NCBI GenBank assembly: GCA_035267785.1 | Contig: DATFLL010000081.1 | Coordinates: forward strand, 1-20,678 | Reading direction: 5' to 3' | Source of the DNA: DATFLL01 sp035267785 | Lineage (GTDB): Bacteria; Pseudomonadota; Gammaproteobacteria; DATFLL01 | Length of the DNA stretch: 20,678 nt | Part shown: one piece after another, positions 13,743 through 20,433 of the stretch | Layout: the number at the start of each line of letters is the position of its first letter | How positions within the stretch are numbered: the first letter of the stretch is position 1 | The notes under the pieces: model-generated | Database searches by the model: none | The model's input: only the letters and a program-made list of their open reading frames with translations | What the model was told of the DNA's origin: nothing | Translations under genes and position numbers: made by a program

Positions 13743-14969
13743 TTACTTCAGCGGATATTCGACCTTGGCGTTCGCCCAGCGGCTGGGGGCGACCACCTTA
13801 TATTTCCCGTTCTGGATCTGATAGAGCACCATCGGCTTGGCGATGTTCTTGCCGGTCTTGTCGAAGTCGATGTTGCCGTAGAAGGTCTGCATCTTCGTCG
13901 CGGCGATGGCGTCGCGCACCTTCTCCGGGTCCAGCGAACCGGCCCGCTGGAAGGCATCGACGAACACCAGCACGGCCGCGGCCGACTCGGCGCCCTGGTA
14001 GGGCGGCGCGTAGCCGTAGGCCTTCTCGAAACGCTCGGCGAACTGCTCGGCGGTGCCGAACCAAGGCCCCTTGTAGCTGAGGGACCGATCCCACTGCGAG
14101 GCGCACAGGAACCCTTCGGCCGCCTCGGGCTGCTTCTGCGCCACCTTGGCCGAGTCACAGTGCGTGGTCGCCATCATCGGCACGCGGATATGCAGCTCGT
14201 GCGTCTGACGCACCACCAGGGCCGCGCCCTTGGCGTGACCGGAGACCAGCAGCGCATCCGGGCGCAGCGCACGCACCTTGGTCAGGGTGGCGGTCATGTC
14301 GTTGAGCTCGGGCGGCAGCTTGTCGTCGACGACGACCTTCATGCCGAAACGCTTGGCCTCGTCGATAACACCCTGGCGGATATCGCGGCTGAAGGGATCG
14401 TTCTCGAAGGCCATAGCGAGGCGGAGCTTGTGTGGGTCCTTGCCGTGCGCCTTGGCCTGCTCGTCGAGCAGCTCCAGGGCCGACTTCAGGTAGTACTCGG
14501 TCGTGGACAGCGTCGCGAACAGATAACGGTAACCCTTGTTGAACAGCGAGACCGAGGCACCGTTACCCTCGACCATGGGGATGTGGTACTTCTCGGTCAC
14601 CGGCGCCATGGCCTTGGTCAGGCCGGAGCTGTAGGGCCCGAGCATGTACTTGACGTGGTCCTGGGAGATCAGGCGCTCGGCCAGCTGCGCGCCGCGGGCC
14701 GGGGTCGACTCGTCGTCGTAGTAGACGACCTTGAGCTTGTAGTGCTTATTGCCGACCTTCACCCCGCCGTTGTCGTTGACGAGTTTGACGGCGAGGTCGT
14801 AGCCGTTCTTCGTATGCTGGCCGTTGGTGGAGTACTTGCCGGTCAGCGATACGGCGGCACCGAGTGTGATCGTGTCCTGCGCCGCCGATACGCCCGGCGC
14901 GCCCGCCAGGGCGACCAGGCCCAACAGGCCCAGGCTCGTGAGAATTGAATGCGTTCGTTTCGTGGTCAT
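13743..14969 (-). CDS. livK: Liv/HAAT-type ABC transporter substrate-binding protein
   Basis: A 408-residue periplasmic binding protein of the Peripla_BP_6 type. The start is ATG 14967-14969, with AGAGGTG about 6 bases upstream; a GTG three codons earlier is possible. The signal peptide is roughly residues 1-30 (LGLVALAGAPGVSA). The mature part begins DTITLGAAVSLTGKYS, then YYDDESTPARGAQLAERLI, MLGPYSSGLTKA, and ends near YKVVAPSRWANAKVEYPL, the standard layout of branched-chain amino acid, amide or urea binding proteins. Residue identity at the ligand site cannot be turned into a substrate by eye, and the length (about 400) is longer than E. coli LivK, so amides or other compounds are as likely as leucine. 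It is the first gene of the importer operon. It has a structured leader and a candidate promoter upstream. Confidence 0.88.
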   Translation of the reverse strand: MTTKRTHSILTSLGLLGLVALAGAPGVSAAQDTITLGAAVSLTGKYSTNGQHTKNGYDLAVKLVNDNGGVKVGNKHYKLKVVYYDDESTPARGAQLAERLISQDHVKYMLGPYSSGLTKAMAPVTEKYHIPMVEGNGASVSLFNKGYRYLFATLSTTEYYLKSALELLDEQAKAHGKDPHKLRLAMAFENDPFSRDIRQGVIDEAKRFGMKVVVDDKLPPELNDMTATLTKVRALRPDALLVSGHAKGAALVVRQTHELHIRVPMMATTHCDSAKVAQKQPEAAEGFLCASQWDRSLSYKGPWFGTAEQFAERFEKAYGYAPPYQGAESAAAVLVFVDAFQRAGSLDPEKVRDAIAATKMQTFYGNIDFDKTGKNIAKPMVLYQIQNGKYKVVAPSRWANAKVEYPLK

Positions 14970-14991
14970 CGTGCGCACCTCTTAATGTTGT

Positions 14992-15036
14992 GTATTGTCG
15001 GGTGACGTCAGTGCACGACGGGCGGTCCGGCAATAC
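14992..15036 (-). promoter_or_regulatory. Leader stem-loop upstream of the binding-protein gene
   Basis: GTATTGTCGG (14992-15001) and CCGGCAATAC (15027-15036) form inverted arms matching at 9 of 10 positions, with the palindrome TGACGTCA (15003-15010) in the loop. It lies about 22 bases upstream of the start codon. It could be an RNA leader fold or a regulator site; no known riboswitch is recognised. Confidence 0.4.
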
Positions 15037-15059
15037 CCGGTCGTCCTGGCCGTTGTGGG

Positions 15060-15119
15060 GTAGGTATGTCTATACACTAGATAGTAGGTAGCCGAAAGAC
15101 TCGCGGCAAGAAACCTTGC
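15060..15119 (-). promoter_or_regulatory. Candidate promoter-operator region of the Liv-type operon
   Basis: On the minus strand TATAGA (15074-15069) is a plausible -10 box, about 95 bases before the start. Two copies of TACCTAC (15090-15084 and 15066-15060) flank it, separated by 17 bases, and a GCAAG-AAAC-CTTGC inverted repeat lies at 15106-15119. No good -35 is visible (TTTCGG at the expected position), so activation by a bound protein is possible. Confidence 0.33.
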
Positions 15120-15255
15120 GATCAGTAACTGAATGGCGCGCCTTACATGGCCGATTCAGAATATTCCGTTGTAATGAAGTGACGCATCCGGGCAAGGCGC
15201 GGCCAACATCGGCGAGCAGCCCGGGCCCCCAAGGCCATAAACCGACGACACCCTT

Positions 15256-15483
15256 CTAACCGTACCAGCGCAATACGACGGAACCGAGCAGACCGGCAAA
15301 CGCCAGTATCAGACCGGCCCGGTTGATGATCCCCTCGGTGCGGGTCAGCTCCTCCCGGGCGCACCACAGTCGCCCAAGCGCCCGCCGGTCACCGGTTCGA
15401 AACACGTAGAGCACCAGCGACAGGATCAGCAGCGCCACGCCCGCGTAGGCGCCCAACAGTGCTATCGACGCCTTGTCGTACAT
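15256..15483 (-). CDS. Small two-helix membrane protein, family unknown
   Basis: A 75-residue protein starting at ATG 15481-15483 with CAGGG about 6 bases upstream. It has two hydrophobic helices (about 7-28 and 53-72) joined by a charged loop (RTGDRRALGRLWCAREELTRTEG), so both ends are probably on the same side of the membrane. The family is not recognised. It is the last gene of the six-gene run that starts at 18039, 25 bases after the acetyltransferase. After it, the sequence up to 14970 (about 285 bases) is the upstream region of the Liv-type operon. Confidence 0.65.
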   Translation of the reverse strand: MYDKASIALLGAYAGVALLILSLVLYVFRTGDRRALGRLWCAREELTRTEGIINRAGLILAFAGLLGSVVLRWYG

Positions 15484-15508
15484 AACAACCCTGCCGGTTC
15501 GCTGTGCA

Positions 15509-15976
15509 TTACTCGAGGACTGCGGCGAAATGAAAGCCGCCTATCACCAGGCCTTTATTGAGGTACAGCCGGTGGGCGGCATGGCGCTGGGAGCCCGAAT
15601 CCAGATGCAGCTGCGCACAGTGCCGGCGTTTGGCCTCGGCCAGGAGCCAATCCATCAGGAGGCCACCGTAGCCGCGCCGCCTCGCCGCGCTCGCGGTCAC
15701 CAGGTCGTCCACGTAGAGGTACCGGCCCCAGGACATGGACTCGGCCACTCGGAAGCCCGCCACGGCCACGACCTCTCCGGCGGCTTTCGCGTACGCGACG
15801 GTATAACCGTGACGCTCGGCCTGACGTTTGGCCTGCTCGACGAAACCGTCCTGCGTGAGGTGCGGGCGCAGCTCCGAGAACACCGCAAAGCACGCGCGCA
15901 GCGCGGTCTCAGTGTCGGCCACCTGCACCGGCACCGCCGACTCGACATCTGCGCCGGGAATGCTTGCATCATCCAT
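15509..15976 (-). CDS. GNAT-family N-acetyltransferase
   Basis: A 155-residue protein starting at ATG 15974-15976, with AGGAG about 10 bases upstream and a further GAGG within 4 bases. It shows the GNAT core: an early helix RACFAVFSELRPHL, strands VAYAKAAGEVVAVAGFRV, and the acetyl-CoA binding motif DLVTASAARRRGYGGLL at 91-107 with the R-R-x-G-x-G/A pattern, then LHLDSGSQRHAAHRLYLNKG near 123-142, typical of small stand-alone GNATs. It acetylates an unknown small molecule or protein amine. The gene lies between the PH-like membrane protein (26-base gap) and the two-helix protein (25-base gap) in one run. Confidence 0.85.
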   Translation of the reverse strand: MDDASIPGADVESAVPVQVADTETALRACFAVFSELRPHLTQDGFVEQAKRQAERHGYTVAYAKAAGEVVAVAGFRVAESMSWGRYLYVDDLVTASAARRRGYGGLLMDWLLAEAKRRHCAQLHLDSGSQRHAAHRLYLNKGLVIGGFHFAAVLE

Positions 15977-16002
15977 ACCTCATCTCCTCTGTCTGACTTC
16001 AC

Positions 16003-16503
16003 TCATCCGGGCCGCCCCCCCGCCTTACCGGATCGTGACTCGTTTACCGCGACGTTCTTGTTCCATTTATAATCGCCCAGGCGCGTTTCCTTGATTGGCA
16101 GGTCGCGTGTGTCGACTTCCATGACCAGGCGCCGGTGCGCACGTGCCGCGTACGGCCCGGACCAGTAACCGGCGGGCAGCAATACGAGGCGTTTGCCCTC
16201 GCCGTGAAAAACGAAGTTCCCCTGACGCCCGCACTCCACAGAGCGCACCTCGTCCCACAACAGTCGCGAGCGTCTGCCCCGGGCGGAGATGACCTCGATG
16301 CCCGTCTCGTCAACCCGAAACCGCCCGTACGCCAGTCGCACCAGGAGGGCGGGCGCCAGGGCGAGCACGGCCAGCCCAATGGCCGGCACCCACTGGCCCG
16401 TATGGGCGGCGAACACTGCCGAAAACAGGAAAAAGGCCGTGCCGAACCAGCCGATCGGCTTCAGCTTATCGAGCGTGACGTATTCGTGAACGGTTGTGGT
16501 CAC
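16003..16503 (-). CDS. Membrane protein with a PH-like domain
   Basis: A 166-residue protein starting at GTG 16501-16503, overlapping the stop of the GFA-type gene by four bases (GTGA). It has two hydrophobic helices near 18-33 and 38-56, followed by a strand-rich section (GRFRVDETGIEVISARGRRSRLLWDEVRSVEC, NFVFHGEGKRLVLLPAGYW) that matches the bacterial PH (bPH) pattern in which two strands and a W-x-E-V-x-S-V segment recur. The C-terminus is basic and probably disordered. The role of such proteins is not known. Its close overlap with the GFA-type gene indicates coupled translation. Confidence 0.65.
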   Translation of the reverse strand: MTTTVHEYVTLDKLKPIGWFGTAFFLFSAVFAAHTGQWVPAIGLAVLALAPALLVRLAYGRFRVDETGIEVISARGRRSRLLWDEVRSVECGRQGNFVFHGEGKRLVLLPAGYWSGPYAARAHRRLVMEVDTRDLPIKETRLGDYKWNKNVAVNESRSGKAGGRPG

Positions 16504-16913
16504 AGCGCGTCCCGACCGGGTTCGTGGCCTTCATAGCGCGGTAGATCGCCGCAGAGTTCGTCCCAGTTCGCCTTGGACGTGACGAAGATATCCGCCATGG
16601 GCCGCTCGACAATATCCGACTCGATCGTACCGATACGCACGCGAACCTGTCCGGGGCGGCTGTCGGATCTGCTGATGATGGGCGAGCCGCAAACCTTGCA
16701 GAAATAACGCGTCTTGCCCGCCGGGGACTCGTAGCCCGTCAGCCCCTCTTCGCCGGCGACGATTCGAAAATCGGCGTCTTTGACGATGCCGTTGGTCGCA
16801 AACGCACTGCCCTGCGCCTTGCGGCACTGCGAACAGTGGCAGCGGATAATATGGTGTATCGGGCCCGTGATCTCGTAGCGCACGGTTCCGCATAGACAAG
16901 CGCCTGTATACAT
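16500..16913 (-). CDS. GFA-family zinc protein (glutathione-dependent formaldehyde-activating type)
   Basis: A 137-residue protein starting at ATG 16911-16913; the ribosome site is weak. It carries all the metal-binding cysteines of the GFA fold: C6 and C8 in CLCG, C25, C27 and C30 in CHCSQC, and C72 and C75 in CKVCGSP, which bind two zinc ions. The family includes the formaldehyde-glutathione adduct-forming enzyme Gfa, but many members have no known substrate, so the reaction here is uncertain. Length and domain are typical. It lies 51 bases after the LprI-type gene and overlaps the PH-like gene by four bases. Confidence 0.88.
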   Translation of the reverse strand: MYTGACLCGTVRYEITGPIHHIIRCHCSQCRKAQGSAFATNGIVKDADFRIVAGEEGLTGYESPAGKTRYFCKVCGSPIISRSDSRPGQVRVRIGTIESDIVERPMADIFVTSKANWDELCGDLPRYEGHEPGRDAL

Positions 16914-16964
16914 ATATTGGTATCCCGTCCGGTTGTCGAACCGATGCGTGCCCGGCGCATCCGT

Positions 16965-17462
16965 TCAGTTTCGCTGCGTGCGCTGAAATGGCATCTTCCG
17001 GGACCCCGCGCACAAGTCTCCGTCCTGTGTCCCTTTGATCCACTGCTTAAGGAATTCGACGCGCCGTCGAGTCAGCGCCGCCTTGGCCCGTGCGGCACAG
17101 GTGCCAAAGGCGCTGCCGTAATAACCCCGTTCGTCCGTATGCGGATACATCATGGCGAAATCGGCCGCGAGCAATTGGCGCCACAGCTTCTGCGAACGCT
17201 TTAGCCTATCGATGAAGGCGGGGTCGTCTTTGTACATCGACAGGACAGTTCCGTATACGCGCTCGAGCTCCGCATTTGAGGCCTTCAGCGACGAGGCCGC
17301 GCAGTCGTTGACTTCCGTCTGCGTGCTCGCGCCTTTGAGGCATTCGTCGAACACGCCGCCATGGGCGATGGCCGGGTTGAAACGGCCAAAAACCGCCAGC
17401 AGCACAATTGCCGCCACGCGCCGGAGACGGCCAGGACCTGGCGACTGGAAAAGCGCGAACAT
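16965..17462 (-). CDS. LprI/DUF1311-type exported protein
   Basis: A 165-residue protein starting at ATG 17460-17462, with GAGGGA about 11 bases upstream, a long spacing. A signal peptide ends near AIA-H (residue 33). The mature part shows the LprI-type pattern: C41 and C54 in QTEVNDCAASSLKASNAELERVY, helix LKRSQKLWRQLLAADFA, and a later Cys in GTCAARAKAAL, followed by a basic tail with another Cys. The LprI family includes a mycobacterial lysozyme-inhibitor protein and many proteobacterial periplasmic proteins of unknown role. Its gene follows the DUF2975-like membrane-protein gene by 31 bases. Confidence 0.75.
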   Translation of the reverse strand: MFALFQSPGPGRLRRVAAIVLLAVFGRFNPAIAHGGVFDECLKGASTQTEVNDCAASSLKASNAELERVYGTVLSMYKDDPAFIDRLKRSQKLWRQLLAADFAMMYPHTDERGYYGSAFGTCAARAKAALTRRRVEFLKQWIKGTQDGDLCAGSRKMPFQRTQRN

Positions 17463-17493
17463 ACAAACAACAATCCCTCGTCGGTGTATTGGG

Positions 17494-18039
17494 TCAACTG
17501 TTTACCGACGGCTTGGCCTTCAGGCCTGCATCGCGAAGCCGGTTCAACAACGCGGCCCAGCCATTGCCGCGAAGGATAAGGCTCAGGCCGACCGCCGCCT
17601 GAAAGAGATAGCACAGGAGATGGGCGATGGTCTGCCACTTGACGTCGTGGATGAGCCTGCCGTCGCTGTGGGTCATTGATGCGTAGGCACCGATCGCCAG
17701 AAACGCGATCCGCATCAGGCCTTCAAAGGTCAGATACAACCCGAGCGCCGAGAGCACGAACGCGCCGTCGACAGCCACGACGGTCTCATCGTTGGGGCGG
17801 CGGTCCGCCGGCGGCACGTATTTGTTCGCCAGGCGCCACAGCACGACATAGAGCACGAGCAGCGAGAGCACCGCAACGGCGCCCAGTCCCCAGAACCAGG
17901 CCGAGTCGGGCGCGAGGTAGGCCTGACCGCCCAACCCAAAGAGAACCTGAACCAGCGGCGGTATCGCTAGGACTGCACGCACCAACACGTAGATTGCAAA
18001 GACCTTGATTGCAAGGCTGGTAATTTCTCTTCCCGTCAT
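17494..18039 (-). CDS. Four-helix membrane protein (DUF2975-like), uncertain family
   Basis: A 181-residue protein starting at ATG 18037-18039 with GGAG close upstream, at very short spacing. An in-frame TTG at 18100-18102 gives a longer version with a polar N-terminus that does not look like a signal, so the ATG is preferred. It has four helices, near 10-35, 48-70, 92-120 and 138-157, with a loop carrying the charged segment NKYVPPADRRPNDE. The pattern resembles DUF2975-like membrane proteins but I am not sure of this. It is the first gene of the six-gene run 18039-15256; no function can be assigned. Confidence 0.68.
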   Translation of the reverse strand: MTGREITSLAIKVFAIYVLVRAVLAIPPLVQVLFGLGGQAYLAPDSAWFWGLGAVAVLSLLVLYVVLWRLANKYVPPADRRPNDETVVAVDGAFVLSALGLYLTFEGLMRIAFLAIGAYASMTHSDGRLIHDVKWQTIAHLLCYLFQAAVGLSLILRGNGWAALLNRLRDAGLKAKPSVNS

Positions 18040-18105
18040 CTCTCCTGCCCCTTCAGCATGTCGCAACTGTCCACCCGAGCGAGCTCGCCCTGTTGATTCC
18101 AATAC

Positions 18106-18132
18106 CCCGGGGCTGAAGGTCTACAGCCCGGG
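18106..18132. repeat. Intergenic GC hairpin
   Basis: GGGCTG (18110-18115) pairs with CAGCCC (18124-18129) and CCC (18106-18108) with GGG (18130-18132), leaving one bulged G. It lies in the 223-base gap between the RDD gene and the six-gene run, with no T run, so it is not a standard terminator. Confidence 0.4.
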
Positions 18133-18262
18133 ACGAGGCAGCGCGCGTCGACGCATGCGCTAGCCGTCAAAGAGGAGACCGTGAGCTTCGGCGCACGACG
18201 CCCCGGCAACGGCCGTCCGAGACCGATCGCCCGTGTGCCTTATGGCCGGGTGCGGCTGCAAT

Positions 18263-18739
18263 TTACCGACATCGAACCACGTACGTCCTCGCCAGTCGGT
18301 CGTGGAGGCCACGGCCGTCCTCGCCGAGAAATGTGACGAATTCGAAAGGAACCAGCCTCGAGAGCGAGCGCCCCAGAACCTGCATAAACGACGCCTTCGT
18401 TCCCCTGACGTTGACGACCATCGTGCCGGTCATCCACTTGCCGACGGTCCGCCCGGTCAGTGACTCCAGCAGCGTGTAATAGCCCACGTAGACGGCCAAC
18501 CCCATATAAGGCATCGGAATCGCGGCGATGTACTTGATGCCGCTGGCACCGAGGACAATCCCCACGACCAGGCGCAGCAACACGTAAATGATGATGGTCA
18601 GACCCAGTACCAGCAGGCCGTCGGTCACGCAGTTGGACAGGCGCAGCCCCTTGCGGGCCGGCACCACCTCCAGCGGCTCCGGCTCTCCCGGGTCGGTCGG
18701 GCTGCCGGGCGGCGTATACGGCGAGATAGTTGATTGCAT
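18263..18739 (-). CDS. RDD-family membrane protein
   Basis: A 158-residue protein starting at ATG 18737-18739; a GTG 21 bases upstream is also in frame, and the G-rich run in front makes the choice uncertain. A Pro-rich N-terminal tail (about 1-28) precedes the RDD domain. The domain shows RLSNCVTDGLLVLG near 33-46, helices at about 42-64 and 77-93, then the well-known segment SLTGRTVGKWMTGTMVVN (93-110), KASFMQVLGRSLSRLVPFE (115-133) and DGRGLHDRLARTYVV (141-155). RDD proteins are inner-membrane proteins of mostly unknown role, some implicated in sodium/proton antiport or cation handling. It stands alone, 223 bases before the six-gene run. Confidence 0.87.
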   Translation of the reverse strand: MQSTISPYTPPGSPTDPGEPEPLEVVPARKGLRLSNCVTDGLLVLGLTIIIYVLLRLVVGIVLGASGIKYIAAIPMPYMGLAVYVGYYTLLESLTGRTVGKWMTGTMVVNVRGTKASFMQVLGRSLSRLVPFEFVTFLGEDGRGLHDRLARTYVVRCR

Positions 18740-18895
18740 GGGCCCCCCCGGGTGAGCCACTGCGGCATCGCGTCGCAGTATCGTCGTTGTTGGTATTGTT
18801 CCTCGGCGAAACCGGAATGGCTTAGTGGTATTCGCCGTGCCCAGGGCTTCGGTGATAGCACAATCGAGCCGGCGCTGTCACGTCGGCCGCCGGAG

Positions 18896-19096
18896 TCAGG
18901 CCTCGGCCGGCCCGGTCGAGCCGCCGAATGCCGCATGGCGCGGAGCGGGCGTACGCAGCAACTCGGCCAGACTGGCTTCGGCCTGCGCGCGGGTTTCGAA
19001 CGGTCCGCGCCTGCCTTCCCGGGTGCGGACGTACCAGCCATCCCCCTCCACGAACTCGAAGCGATCGGCCTGTCGACGCTTGTTTGCACCACTCAC
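18896..19096 (-). CDS. Small basic protein of DUF6316 type
   Basis: A 66-residue protein starting at GTG 19094-19096, chosen because GGAGG lies 8 bases upstream. The ORF extends 7 codons further upstream, but without a comparable site. It contains DRFEFVEGDGWYVRTREGRRGPFETRAQAEASLAELL, in which W-Y-x-x-T-R-E-G, G-P-F and an E/R-A helix follow, a pattern I associate with DUF6316 small proteins. It has no signal or membrane helix. The gene lies 4 bases after the coiled-coil gene, so both are translated together. The function is unknown. Confidence 0.65.
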   Translation of the reverse strand: MSGANKRRQADRFEFVEGDGWYVRTREGRRGPFETRAQAEASLAELLRTPAPRHAAFGGSTGPAEA

Positions 19097-19100
19097 GATG

Positions 19101-19289
19101 TCAGCCTCCCTCCACAACGGTCGTCTCGCTCAGGTACGACAGCTCCGTGCGGCGCCGGTCGATGGCCCGACGGACAAGGCGCCGGCCCAGTTCGGTCTCG
19201 GCATCGCCGGCATCGGACCAGTCGGCCAGCAGGCGTTCGAGCTCGGCGATCTCCGCGGTCAGCTCGGCTTCGGCGGCACGATTTGTCAC
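19101..19289 (-). CDS. Small coiled-coil protein of unknown function
   Basis: A 62-residue protein starting at GTG 19287-19289 with a GGGGGGA site 5 bases upstream. It is strongly helical and charged, with regular Leu/Ile/Ala spacing over residues 9-22 (AELTAEIAELERLL) and a second helix over 31-52 (ETELGRRLVRRAIDRRRTELSYL), consistent with a short two-helix coiled coil. There is no signal or membrane segment. It is coupled to the DUF6316-type gene 4 bases downstream. No family is recognised. Confidence 0.55.
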   Translation of the reverse strand: MTNRAAEAELTAEIAELERLLADWSDAGDAETELGRRLVRRAIDRRRTELSYLSETTVVEGG

Positions 19290-19517
19290 GGCTGTCCCCC
19301 CACGCTGTATTGGTGGGATAAGTATGCGAATGCACCCGTTTTCCCTCTACCGGCGGATACCCCGATCTGCTGTCAGCCACGGGCGCCACCGCACGTAGGA
19401 ACGCACCTACACGCCCGCGGGCAAGCCAATAGCGAGATGATCGAAGGAGGCAGAGATAAAGGACGGGGGAAGCGTTCGAGCTGTGAGGGACGGGGACGGG
19501 CAGCCGTATCCAAGCCG

Positions 19518-19778
19518 CTAGCCCGAGGCGCCGAGCATGCGCGTCAGGCTGTACGCCACCATAAACAGCGCCACCGCGGCCAGCAGGCCGGCCCAGCGGG
19601 CGATGCGCTCATTGCCGCTCTGCCTGACGGCCACGGAGACGATCAACAGCGAGACCCCGAGCATGTTGAACAGGCCCTTGGTGGAGCCGTTCACGACGCT
19701 CACGATAGCCAGTGCGGCCGGCACCGCCGCAATCAACAGCAGGTGGCGCGACTTGATATTTACCAGTGGCTTTTCCAT
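19518..19778 (-). CDS. Small membrane protein of unknown function
   Basis: An 86-residue protein starting at ATG 19776-19778; there is no clear ribosome site. An in-frame TTG at 19815-19817 would give a longer version, but it lies very close to a -10-like element at 19832-19837, so the ATG is preferred. It has three hydrophobic helices (about 12-30, 38-52, 62-79) and a basic N-terminus (EKPLVNIKSRH). The family is not recognised. It lies 106 bases after the HPP-family gene and probably has its own promoter. Confidence 0.6.
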   Translation of the reverse strand: MEKPLVNIKSRHLLLIAAVPAALAIVSVVNGSTKGLFNMLGVSLLIVSVAVRQSGNERIARWAGLLAAVALFMVAYSLTRMLGASG

Positions 19779-19831
19779 GGCAACGAACAGCCCGTCTCGT
19801 AGTCGGTAAATCGCCAATGCGAGTACGCGAC

Positions 19832-19858
19832 GTTATATTACCGGCCACGCCCACGCAA
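19832..19858 (-). promoter_or_regulatory. Candidate promoter of the small membrane-protein gene
   Basis: On the minus strand TATAAC (19837-19832) is a good -10 match. TTGCGT (19858-19853) lies only 15 bases upstream and matches the -35 weakly. It overlaps the 12-bp palindrome GCAAGGCCTTGC at 19855-19866. Confidence 0.3.
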
Positions 19859-19884
19859 GGCCTTGCCGGCACGCCGACGGCCTG

Positions 19885-20433
19885 TCAGAACCAGATCTCG
19901 GGATAGCGGCGGGTCGAGGGGATGTTGTTGACCACCACCGCCACGAGCAGCAGCACGAGCGGACCCACGGTGGCGGGAACCAGCACGTACAGATAACCCA
20001 GGGCATGGATTTTGGACGAGCCGATCACCGCAATGAGAGCCGTGGCCCCGCCCGGCGGATGCAGCGTGCGCGTGGCGTGCATCACTGCGATGGCGGTGGC
20101 GACCGCGACCGCCTCGGCCACCCAGGGGGTGTGCTGGAAAAGGTGCCAGACCGTCACGCCGACGATGGCCGAGACCACGTGGCCGCCGACCAGGTTGCGC
20201 GGTTGGGCCAGGGGACTGCGTACAGCGCCGTAGGCCAGAACGGCCGAGGCCCCAAACGAGCCGATCATCAAGGTCAGATCGGTGCCGGCGAGAACATACT
20301 GCGTGAGCAGACCGCAGGCACCGATCCCGAAAAAGGCACCGACCCACGACCAGAAGATTTCTCCGTTCTTGACCCGCGGCGGACTACCTGTCGTGGTGCC
20401 GAGCATCTTGCGAAAATACGCGGACCTGATCAC
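19885..20433 (-). CDS. HPP-family integral membrane protein
   Basis: A 182-residue protein starting at GTG 20431-20433, with GGAGG 7 bases upstream; the GTG overlaps the stop of the CBS-domain gene (GTGA). It has four to five hydrophobic helices (about 28-48, 54-72, 82-98, 106-120, 146-168) and the family motif HPPGGATAL at 125-133, preceded by MHATRT. HPP proteins are small membrane proteins; a plant and cyanobacterial relative has been linked to nitrite transport, but the role of the bacterial group is largely unknown. In some bacteria HPP and CBS domains are fused, here they are adjacent genes. Confidence 0.9.
   Translation of the reverse strand: MIRSAYFRKMLGTTTGSPPRVKNGEIFWSWVGAFFGIGACGLLTQYVLAGTDLTLMIGSFGASAVLAYGAVRSPLAQPRNLVGGHVVSAIVGVTVWHLFQHTPWVAEAVAVATAIAVMHATRTLHPPGGATALIAVIGSSKIHALGYLYVLVPATVGPLVLLLVAVVVNNIPSTRRYPEIWF

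Noticed and set aside
12711..14948. A 745-codon open frame on the plus strand
   Set aside because: It lies exactly antisense to livH and the binding-protein gene, which have full domain support; its product is Gln/His/Arg/Gly-rich low-complexity sequence typical of the complement of GC-rich codon use.
18896..19289. Toxin-antitoxin system
   Set aside because: Neither small protein shows a known toxin fold or antitoxin DNA-binding motif; the size and coupling alone are not enough.
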